DNA from: Akkermansia muciniphila
GTDB taxonomy: Bacteria; Verrucomicrobiota; Verrucomicrobiia; Verrucomicrobiales; Akkermansiaceae
Length of the DNA: 5,173 bases
Assembly (NCBI GenBank): GCA_943324575.2
Contig: CALPMD020000119.1
Coordinates: 1-5,173 of the forward strand
Reading direction: 5' to 3'
Shown here: piece after piece, positions 1-5,099 of the stretch
How the letters are laid out: every line of letters starts with the position of its first letter
How positions within the stretch are numbered: position 1 is the stretch's first letter
Program-made: the position numbers and the translations under genes
The notes under the pieces: generated by a model
The model's input: the letters and a program-made list of their open reading frames with translations, nothing else
The model's database searches: none
Told to the model about the DNA's origin: nothing

Positions 1-348
1 GTGATGGAATTGTTCAAAGCCGTAGGTGAAGACGGGATTGAGGTAGGTGAAGAGCACGATCGGCGTCTGGTGCGTTTCGCGGAAGCGACGGATCAGCTCG
101 ATTGAGCGGGTGGTGGTCATGCCTGATTTGAGCGCCCGTTCAGCAGCCAACTGATTGACGATGCCGTCGGCCAAAGGATCGGAGAAGGGCAGGCCGAGTT
201 CGATGATGTCGGCTCCGGCGTCGGCGAGGGAGCGGATGATTTCGAGGGAGGTCTCAAAGTTGGGATCTCCTGCAGCGACGTAGGCGACAAAGGCTTTCTG
301 CTGGGTTTCGCGCAGGCGGGCGAAGGTGGAGTCGATGCGGTTGGTCAT
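1..348 (-). CDS. trpA: Tryptophan synthase alpha subunit, N-terminal part (cut by window edge)
   Basis: TrpA cleaves indole-3-glycerol phosphate to indole and glyceraldehyde 3-phosphate in the last step of tryptophan synthesis, passing indole to the TrpB subunit in the cytoplasm. The 116 codons present cover the first four or so beta/alpha units of its TIM barrel. The opening FVAYVAAGDPNFETSL matches the usual FVPFVTLGDP region. ELGLPFSDPLADG (residues 50-62) carries both family catalytic acids, here Glu50 and Asp61. TYLNPVFTYG lies at 101-110. The usual length is about 260-270 residues, so somewhat under half is visible and the rest lies beyond base 1. ATG at 348 is the only good start, because an in-frame TAA sits at 379-381 with no other ATG, GTG or TTG between. 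No clear Shine-Dalgarno sequence precedes it. The gene begins 118 bases after the aas-like stop on the same strand; trpB is not the upstream neighbour. The family call is very secure. Confidence 0.94.
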   Translation of the reverse strand, partial: MTNRIDSTFARLRETQQKAFVAYVAAGDPNFETSLEIIRSLADAGADIIELGLPFSDPLADGIVNQLAAERALKSGMTTTRSIELIRRFRETHQTPIVLFTYLNPVFTYGFEQFHH

Positions 349-466
349 GAAAATCGAAGGTGGATGGGATGAAGAGGTTTACCGCAATGGCGCGGCGGTC
401 GCTAAGGGACGCAGAGGAAGAGGATGCAAAAGTCGTTGGCTTGCTTGGCGGTTCACTCGGGAAGTT

Positions 467-2620
467 TCAAAGGCTTTTTTGGGCGATGGCTTCACAGGCT
501 TTGATGTCGAGCTTGCCGGAGGCGAGCACGGGGATCTCCCTGACGGAAATGATGCGCTTGGGACACCACAGCGGGGGCAGTCCCTCGTCGAGTAATTTGT
601 AGCGCAGGCCGATGCATTCCTGTTCCAGGCCGGGGCCGGTGAGGGTGGAAAGCATGAGGATCGATTCGCCTTTATGGTCGTCGGGCACCCCGACGACGGC
701 GATGCGGCGCTCGGTTTCGTTGTCGAGGCCGAGGACCTTGTTGATCGCCGCCTCGACGGTTTCGTGAGGGACCATTTCACCGGCGATTTTGGAGAAGCGT
801 GTGATCCGCCCTTCGATAAAAAGGAAACCATCTTGATCCACTCGGCCGACGTCGCCGGTGCAGAACCAGCCATCGGAGGTGAGAACTTTGGCGGTTTTTT
901 CGCGGTCGCCCAGGTAGCCGCCGAAGACGTTGGGGCCTTTGAGCCAGATGATGCCTTGGCGGTCGAGGGGGATCTCCAGATCCGTGACCGGGTCGGTGAT
1001 CTTGATCGCCATCCCGGGCAGCATTTGGCCGACTGAGCCATTGCGCGAGGAGGGCAGGGTGATGGCTTGGGGCTTGGCCTCAGGTGCTGGCAGATTGACG
1101 TTGGTGGCGGGCGACGTCTCGGTCAGGCCGTAGCCTTCTTGAGGACGGATGCTGAATTTTTGCTCGAAGGCATCGGCGAGCGATTGCGGCAGTTTCTCCG
1201 CGCCGGTGACGACCAACTTGAGCGAGGAAAACTGAGCCGGGTCGGTGCGCTTCATGAAGCCGCGCAGGAAGGTGGGCGTCGAGAGGAAGATGTTGACCTG
1301 GTGCAGGGCGATCAATTCCGCGAGGCGCTTGGTTTCTAACGGGCTCGGATAGGTCACCAGGTTGATGCCTTCGATGACTGGGAACCAGAGCGTCGCAGTG
1401 CTGCCGAATGAGTGGAAAAGCGGTAGGCAACCGAGGATGGATGAGTCCTTGGGCAACTCCAGCCGGGTGCCGAATTGGCAGACGTTGGCCAGCACATTGC
1501 GGTGGCTGAGGGCGACGCCTTTCGGCTCGCCGGAGGAGCCGGAGGTAAAGAGCAGGATCGCTTCATCATCGCCGCGGCGGCGGTTGAGACCCAGCCAGCG
1601 ACCGAGGACTTTGGCGGGCAGAATCTTGGCAATGATCACCCACGGGATGATCTTCTTTTTCAGGGTCGGCAGGACACGCTCAATGAGGATGAGGTCGCGG
1701 TTCGGCGGCCAAGGAAAGCCGGGGACTCTGCGGACAAAGGGGTCGGCGGTGATGAAGCGATCGACATTGGCCTGGCGGATGCAGGATTGGATCGCTTCAT
1801 GGCCCGCGGTGAAATTGAGGTTCACCGGGGTTTTGCCAGCAAAGAGCACGGCCAGGTTGGCGATGAGTCCAGCCTTGCCCGGCGGCAAAACAATCGCCAC
1901 GCGCGGTTGGTCGGTTTCCTTCTTGAGGTAACTGGCAAAGGCGATCGCCGCGGCGAGGACTTTGTGAAAGGAAAGTTCCGTGTCGTCCGAACCGTCGAGG
2001 ACGCGCTTTTTGGAACCGTGTTTTTTCAGTCCCTCGAGCAGCGCCATTGCCAGCGAGCCATGAAACAGCGGGCGGCTGCGGTAGGCCGCTTCGTTGGCGA
2101 CCCACAAGGCCTGCTGGTAGGCGGGGAGACTGCTCTTTTCGGCCGCGATCACTTGGCCGATGGCGATGATCGCGAGGGGCAGCGACGATTTGTGCTCGAT
2201 GGTCAGACAGGATTCGCGCGGGCAATCGATGGCGACGGGCAGAATCGGCAACCCGAAGGCGCAAAGCGCTTTGAGATGGGCGGCGGGGATGTGGCAGGCG
2301 GTGGCGTTGGACGGATTGGCCCGGCCGGGGACAAAAATCAAAACGCCGTTATTGCCCAAGTACGGCTTGAGCTGTTTGCCGGCTGCGGCAGGCGCGGCAT
2401 CACTGGCGGCGAACATCGCGCCCGATTCCGACTTCTCCAGATAGCTGCGGAGGTTGGCATCGTAGTGCGCCGATTCTTCGATCAGCCAAGTGACTTTGCG
2501 CCCGACGAAGAGTTTTTCCAGAGCTTGTGCCAGGACCAGATTGATCCGTCCCGGCACAACCAGGCATCCTGCGGCGGGGAGGTGCTCCTGATCAAGGATT
2601 CGGATGGAAGAGGCAGACAT
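467..2620 (-). CDS. aas: Aas-like acyl-ACP/acyl-CoA synthetase with a degenerate N-terminal acyltransferase domain
   Basis: The 717-residue protein is collinear with E. coli Aas (about 719), which joins a lysophospholipid acyltransferase domain to an AMP-forming acyl-ACP synthetase at the inner membrane. The synthetase half looks intact: LLFTSGSSGEPKG nucleotide loop at 356-368, LPLFHSFG at 399-406, GYGLTET at 496-502, GWFCTGD at 584-590, GRITRFSKIAGEMV at 604-617, and the C-terminal catalytic lysine in ASGKLD (Lys703). The N-terminal region (about 15-185) keeps the spacing of the acyltransferase fold but not its active site. Where Aas has PNHVSFID this protein has PGRINLVL (23-30), losing the His and Asp of HX4D. 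Where Aas has FPEGR it has FVPGR (96-100), losing the Glu. Fatty-acid activation is therefore likely and acyl transfer doubtful. No lplT lies beside it. ATG at 2620 is chosen over an in-frame TTG at 2650; neither has a good ribosome site, so the start is uncertain by 10 residues. The symbol marks homology, not proven activity. Confidence 0.86.
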   Translation of the reverse strand: MSASSIRILDQEHLPAAGCLVVPGRINLVLAQALEKLFVGRKVTWLIEESAHYDANLRSYLEKSESGAMFAASDAAPAAAGKQLKPYLGNNGVLIFVPGRANPSNATACHIPAAHLKALCAFGLPILPVAIDCPRESCLTIEHKSSLPLAIIAIGQVIAAEKSSLPAYQQALWVANEAAYRSRPLFHGSLAMALLEGLKKHGSKKRVLDGSDDTELSFHKVLAAAIAFASYLKKETDQPRVAIVLPPGKAGLIANLAVLFAGKTPVNLNFTAGHEAIQSCIRQANVDRFITADPFVRRVPGFPWPPNRDLILIERVLPTLKKKIIPWVIIAKILPAKVLGRWLGLNRRRGDDEAILLFTSGSSGEPKGVALSHRNVLANVCQFGTRLELPKDSSILGCLPLFHSFGSTATLWFPVIEGINLVTYPSPLETKRLAELIALHQVNIFLSTPTFLRGFMKRTDPAQFSSLKLVVTGAEKLPQSLADAFEQKFSIRPQEGYGLTETSPATNVNLPAPEAKPQAITLPSSRNGSVGQMLPGMAIKITDPVTDLEIPLDRQGIIWLKGPNVFGGYLGDREKTAKVLTSDGWFCTGDVGRVDQDGFLFIEGRITRFSKIAGEMVPHETVEAAINKVLGLDNETERRIAVVGVPDDHKGESILMLSTLTGPGLEQECIGLRYKLLDEGLPPLWCPKRIISVREIPVLASGKLDIKACEAIAQKSL

Positions 2621-2675
2621 GGGAAAAACAGGTGGGGTGAAATGGCTCAACGCCAGTGTCCGCCGTTAGTAACGC

Positions 2676-2707
2676 GGATTTTTTCCACGGCCGCACGGAT
2701 ATTTTCC
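2676..2707. repeat. Pair of 11-bp AT-rich dyad elements, 21 bp apart, upstream of the aas-like gene
   Basis: On the plus strand GGATTTTTTCC (2676-2686) and GGATATTTTCC (2697-2707) differ at one base and start exactly 21 bp, or two helical turns, apart. Each is an imperfect dyad (GGA...TCC), and the similarity runs on outward: read on the minus strand, 12 of 14 bases match when three downstream bases are included. They lie 56-87 bases before the chosen ATG of the aas-like gene. Two matching dyads on the same DNA face resemble an operator for a dimeric regulator. The regulator is unknown, and chance in an AT-rich island is possible. I found no convincing -35/-10 pair around them. Confidence 0.4.
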
Positions 2708-2742
2708 GAAAAAGCGCAGGATTTGCCGCTGCCGCACCTGGC

Positions 2743-2755
2743 CCCGCAGGGCGGG
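2743..2755 (-). terminator. Small GC hairpin just after the kinase stop (weak terminator candidate)
   Basis: On the minus strand CCCGC-CCT-GCGGG forms a 5-bp perfect stem with a 3-base loop, beginning 7 bases after the last base of the phoR-like stop codon. No run of T follows, so it does not meet the usual form of an intrinsic terminator. It may only mark the 3' end of the messenger or slow the polymerase. Read-through into the aas-like gene is possible. Confidence 0.25.
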
Positions 2756-2761
2756 AGGGTA

Positions 2762-3976
2762 TCACGCCCGCTCCCGCGGCACCGTGATCAGGAATTTCGT
2801 CTCGCTGCCAGGGACCGAGCTTACCCCGATGCTGCCGCCGTGCGCCTCGATGGCGCGCTTGACGATCGATAGCCCTAAGCCCGTGCCCTTGATTTCCTGT
2901 TGCGAGTGGTGTTTCTCGACCCGGAAGAAGCGGCGGAAAATATGCGGCAAGTCCGCGCTGGGAATGCCGACGCCGTTGTCGGTCACCCAGATCTCCGCAT
3001 TCTCGCCGACGGGCGCGCAGCCGATCTCGACGCGCAGACCACTGCGCGGGTTTTGCTTGATGGCGTTTTCGACCAGATTGAAAAGCACTTGGGTCCAGTA
3101 GAAGCGGTCGCCATGGATGACCATCCCCGGATCTGGCATGACGACTTCCATCTCAACCGATTGGTTGCGGATCACCGATTCCAAACGTTCGAGAATGTCT
3201 TGGATGCACGAACGGAAACGGAACGGTTCGATCTTGAGCGCGTTGATCTCCCCGGATTCGAGACGGGAAATCACTAGCATGTCTTCCACAATGCGCGAGA
3301 TGCGGTCGGTGTGCTTGCGCATGATGGAGAGGAATCGGCGCGCCATCGCCGGTTCATCGATCATGTCGTCGTCGATGAGGTTTTCCAAGTAGCCGTTGAT
3401 GATGGCTAGCGGCGTGCGGAGTTCGTGCGATGCGTTGGCGACAAAATCTTTACGCACTTGTTCGAGTTGGTGTTCCGCAGTCACGTCGCGAATGATGACA
3501 CGGGCCGTGGGAGCACCGCCGGGTGGGTTGGAAAGCGGGGCGGCATCGATAATCCAAGCGTTGAAGCCACGGTTTTCGAGGTCGCCAAGCGGCGACGATT
3601 GCTGGGGAAAGACGACACGCGATTGGACCGGTTCCCCGGTGGCGATGCAACGCAGCAGCGCGTCGGCCAGGCGGGGATCGAGAAAGGCCTCGCGCACCGG
3701 CCGGTTGAGCAGTTCCCGCGCTCCGAAAAGCGCGCGCGCCGCATCATTGGCAAAGCGGACATTGGCATCTGAATCGACGAGCAGGAAGGCATCGCCGAGG
3801 GCATCCAGCAGGCTGTTGCGTTCATCGCGCGCCTGCTTGAGGTCGCGTTCCAGTCGGAGTTTCCAGTCATTAACTTCAGCTGCGGATTGTTTGCGTGAGT
3901 CCCTGTCGCGGAAAATAAGGATCGCGAGAACGACGATGGTCGAAATGGTGGCAAGGATAGCAAAGGGGGTCGTCAT
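2762..3976 (-). CDS. phoR: PhoR-type sensor histidine kinase
   Basis: This membrane-anchored two-component kinase has 404 residues. Domains in order: one hydrophobic helix at about 4-22 followed by RDRDSRK, a probable coiled linker at 30-55, a PAS domain at about 55-165 (SLLDALGDAFLLVDSDANVRFAN), the dimerisation/phosphoacceptor helix with HELRTPL (His184), and an ATP-binding domain with N box NLVENAIK (300-307), G1 DNGVGI (333-338), F box FRRFF (347-351) and G2 GTGLGL (364-369). All catalytic motifs are intact. There is no periplasmic sensor loop: almost nothing precedes the single helix, so the signal probably comes from inside the cell or through a partner, as in PhoR family members read through the Pst/PhoU complex. 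ATG at 3976 overlaps the regulator's TGA as ATGA, which implies translational coupling; a TTG seven codons upstream is less likely. Assignment to PhoR rather than another PAS kinase rests on the architecture and the adjacent PhoB-like regulator. No pst or phoU gene is visible. Confidence 0.9.
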   Translation of the reverse strand: MTTPFAILATISTIVVLAILIFRDRDSRKQSAAEVNDWKLRLERDLKQARDERNSLLDALGDAFLLVDSDANVRFANDAARALFGARELLNRPVREAFLDPRLADALLRCIATGEPVQSRVVFPQQSSPLGDLENRGFNAWIIDAAPLSNPPGGAPTARVIIRDVTAEHQLEQVRKDFVANASHELRTPLAIINGYLENLIDDDMIDEPAMARRFLSIMRKHTDRISRIVEDMLVISRLESGEINALKIEPFRFRSCIQDILERLESVIRNQSVEMEVVMPDPGMVIHGDRFYWTQVLFNLVENAIKQNPRSGLRVEIGCAPVGENAEIWVTDNGVGIPSADLPHIFRRFFRVEKHHSQQEIKGTGLGLSIVKRAIEAHGGSIGVSSVPGSETKFLITVPRERA

Positions 3977-4656
3977 GCGTCGGATTTCGTCACGCAATAG
4001 CCGATGCCGCGGACCGTTTCAACCCAAGTTCCATGTTCGCCGAGTTTATTTCGCAAGCGCTTCATGTGGGTATCGAGCGTGCGGCTATGGGCGGCATCGC
4101 TGTAACCCCAAACGGAACGCAGCAGTTCGTTGCGGTCCTGCGCCTTGCCGGGTCGTTCGCACAGGAAGAGCATTAGCTTGAACTCAGTCGTGGTGAGGTC
4201 GGTGGGTACGCTATCCAGATAAAACTTTTGGGCGTTCTTGTCGAAACGGAACGGGCCATAGCTGAAATCAACCGCGCCGGGTGTCGGGTCGAAGCGCTTC
4301 AGCACCGCTTGGACGCGCAACATCAGCTCCTTTGGGCTGAAAGGCTTGGTCAGGTAATCGTCGGCCCCAGCCTCCAGACCTTGGATGCGGTCTTCGGTCT
4401 GCGCCCGCGCGGTGAGCATGATCACCGGGGTGTTGACCGTGCGCGGGTCGCGGCGAAGCTCGCGGAAGACGCTGTAGCCATCGCGCCCCGGCAACATCAA
4501 ATCCAAGAGAATCAAATCCGGCCGCTCCCGCAGTGCCACCTCCGTGCCTTCGATGCCGTCGTAGGCCTTGATCGCTTCATAGCCTGCACGCTGGAGGTTG
4601 AAGGCGATCAGGTCGGCGATATCTCGCTCGTCCTCAACAATTAAAATTCGGTGCAT
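3973..4656 (-). CDS. phoB: PhoB-type response regulator, OmpR/PhoB winged-helix family
   Basis: The 227-residue cytoplasmic transcription factor matches PhoB in length (about 229). The receiver domain (1-120) has the acid pair in ILIVEDE (Glu8, Asp9), phosphoacceptor Asp52 in LLDLMLPGRDG, Thr82 in PVIMLTA and Lys104 in YLTKPF. The winged-helix DNA-binding domain (about 130-225) shows LTTTEFKLMLFL, the recognition region RTLDTHMKRLRNKLG, and the wing ending VRGIGYCV. Phosphorylated by the kinase encoded next to it, it should bind direct repeats and activate phosphate-starvation genes; the phosphate role is inferred from family resemblance. ATG at 4656 gives the standard family N-terminus MHRILIVEDE, with a close GGAAG just upstream; a TTG three codons earlier (4665) is possible but adds nothing conserved. 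A Pho-box-like sequence lies 49 bases upstream of the ATG, suggesting autoregulation. The stop codon overlaps the kinase start by four bases. Confidence 0.93.
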   Translation of the reverse strand: MHRILIVEDERDIADLIAFNLQRAGYEAIKAYDGIEGTEVALRERPDLILLDLMLPGRDGYSVFRELRRDPRTVNTPVIMLTARAQTEDRIQGLEAGADDYLTKPFSPKELMLRVQAVLKRFDPTPGAVDFSYGPFRFDKNAQKFYLDSVPTDLTTTEFKLMLFLCERPGKAQDRNELLRSVWGYSDAAHSRTLDTHMKRLRNKLGEHGTWVETVRGIGYCVTKSDA

Positions 4657-4697
4657 TGCTTCCAAGATGTAGAAGGCTTACCGCGTCCTGACAGAGC

Positions 4698-4703
4698 ATT
4701 ACA
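4698..4703 (-). promoter_or_regulatory. Possible -10 element for phoBR
   Basis: TGTAAT on the minus strand matches TATAAT at 5 of 6 positions and would place the transcript start near 4691, with a leader of about 35 bases before the ATG at 4656. No TTGACA-like -35 lies at 16-18 bases, as is common for activator-dependent promoters. It lies only 2 bases from the Pho-box-like site, closer than the roughly 10 bases known in E. coli Pho promoters, which weakens the pairing. Confidence 0.35.
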
Positions 4704-4705
4704 AT

Positions 4706-4723
4706 GTGACGATTTAGTCACAG
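4706..4723 (-). promoter_or_regulatory. Pho-box-like direct repeat upstream of phoB
   Basis: The minus-strand 18-mer CTGTGACTAAATCGTCAC reads as two 7-base units (CTGTGAC and TCGTCAC) around a 4-base AT spacer (TAAA). This is the layout of the E. coli Pho box CTGTCATAAAACTGTCAC, with 13 of 18 bases identical. PhoB dimers bind such repeats, and phoB operons are often self-activated. The same bases can also be read as an 18-bp palindrome, TGTGAC-N6-GTCACA (4705-4722), somewhat like a CRP/FNR-type site but with 8 instead of 6 bases between TGTGA and TCACA. Position before a PhoB gene favours the Pho-box reading. Confidence 0.5.
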
Positions 4724-4771
4724 TGATCTTCATGGGATCTTTGGGCGGGACCAAGGAAGTCGTTGATGGAA

Positions 4772-4846
4772 TGGAGCCGCTGGTCGGAATTGAACCGACG
4801 ACCTATTCATTACGAATGAATTGCTCTACCCCTGAGCTACAGCGGC
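4772..4846 (-). tRNA. tRNA-Thr, anticodon CGU
   Basis: The minus strand folds into a complete 75-base cloverleaf including an encoded CCA. Acceptor stem GCCGCTG pairs perfectly with CAGCGGC (4840-4846 with 4776-4782), followed by discriminator T and CCA. The D arm is GCTC-AGGGGTA-GAGC. The anticodon stem ATTCA/TGAAT closes the loop TTCGTAA, giving anticodon CGT in DNA (4812-4814), which reads the threonine codon ACG. The variable loop is 5 bases. The T arm GTCGG-TTCAATT-CCGAC has the standard TTC and A58. All stems are fully paired, so the gene looks functional. It lies 115 bases upstream of phoB on the same strand, and no strong terminator is visible between them. Confidence 0.97.
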
Positions 4847-4850
4847 GTTT

Positions 4851-4863
4851 GAGGAGTTTCCTC
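4851..4863 (-). other. Hairpin in the tRNA-Thr leader
   Basis: GAGGA-AAC-TCCTC on the minus strand forms a 5-bp stem with a 3-base loop that ends 4 bases before the first base of the mature tRNA. It would sit next to the RNase P cut site in the precursor. It could affect processing or be chance. Confidence 0.3.
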
Positions 4864-4875
4864 GGGGACTGTGGC

Positions 4876-4881
4876 ATTAAA
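4876..4881 (-). promoter_or_regulatory. Possible -10 element for tRNA-Thr
   Basis: TTTAAT on the minus strand matches TATAAT at 5 of 6 positions and is followed by a GC-rich stretch (GCCACAG), as is common at stable-RNA promoters. A start near 4869 would give a leader of about 23 bases, a sensible distance. The -35 region is poor (TTCGTC at 17 bases), so the call is tentative. Confidence 0.35.
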
Positions 4882-4901
4882 AGCTTTTGTCTTCAGAAGA
4901 C
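4879..4901. repeat. Two abutting perfect palindromes upstream of tRNA-Thr
   Basis: AAAAGCTTTT (4879-4888) is a perfect 10-bp palindrome, and directly beside it GTCTTC-A-GAAGAC (4889-4901) is a perfect 13-base dyad. The second extends outward through one T/G position to TTT (4885-4887) pairing with AAA (4903-4905), giving a possible hairpin of about 9 bp with a 3-base CAG loop. They overlap the proposed tRNA promoter spacer, so they could be a regulator site there. No T tract follows the hairpin stem on either strand in the way a terminator needs. Confidence 0.35.
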
Positions 4902-4941
4902 GAAACCTCAGCACAGGCGTTTCTTATCACGCGGTGGCGGC

Positions 4942-4961
4942 TTGGCAATTTTAATTTGGCA
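4942..4961. repeat. TTGGCA direct repeat around an AT core
   Basis: TTGGCA occurs at 4942-4947 and 4956-4961, separated by the all-AT octamer ATTTTAAT, a 14-bp period. Each hexamer matches a -35 TTGACA at 5 of 6 positions, but no good -10 lies at 16-18 bases downstream on the plus strand. It may be a protein-binding site or chance in the most AT-rich patch of this spacer. Confidence 0.25.
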
Positions 4962-5099
4962 CAATGATCGTTTTGCGCATTGCGGCGTGTGGGTGGCCGG
5001 GATCAAGACCGCGGCAGGGAAGAGTGGATCGACCGCGACCCGCTGGGCTGAAAGATCCAGCGCACGGATCTGAAGTGAGTTCCATGCCCATCCGGCCCT

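Noticed and set aside
381..399. Hairpin ACCGC/GCGGT between the aas-like gene and trpA as a terminator.
   Set aside because: Only 5 bp with a 9-base loop and no T run on the minus strand, so too weak to call.
379..1041. Minus-strand open frame of 220 codons overlapping the C-terminal part of the aas-like gene.
   Set aside because: It lies in another frame of the same strand as a gene whose synthetase motifs run unbroken through this region; it shows no family features and ends only in the spacer before trpA.
1475..2872. Long plus-strand open frame of 465 codons opposite the aas-like gene and the end of phoR.
   Set aside because: It is antisense to a gene with clear motifs; its translation is rich in Gly, Asp, Arg and Gln with no recognisable family. 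Long antisense frames are common in GC-rich genes.
3396..4181. Plus-strand open frame of 261 codons crossing phoR and phoB.
   Set aside because: It runs opposite two well-supported genes and across their junction; the translation is Ser/Arg/Ala-rich and low in complexity, typical of a shadow frame.
4772..4846. The tRNA gene as an attachment site for an integrated element.
   Set aside because: The tRNA is complete, its 3' side is followed by the housekeeping-type phoBR pair, and no integrase gene or repeated tRNA 3' end is visible in the window.
4651..5073. Plus-strand open frame of 140 codons across the tRNA gene.
   Set aside because: It reads through a complete tRNA on the other strand and through the phoB promoter region, so it is not a believable gene.
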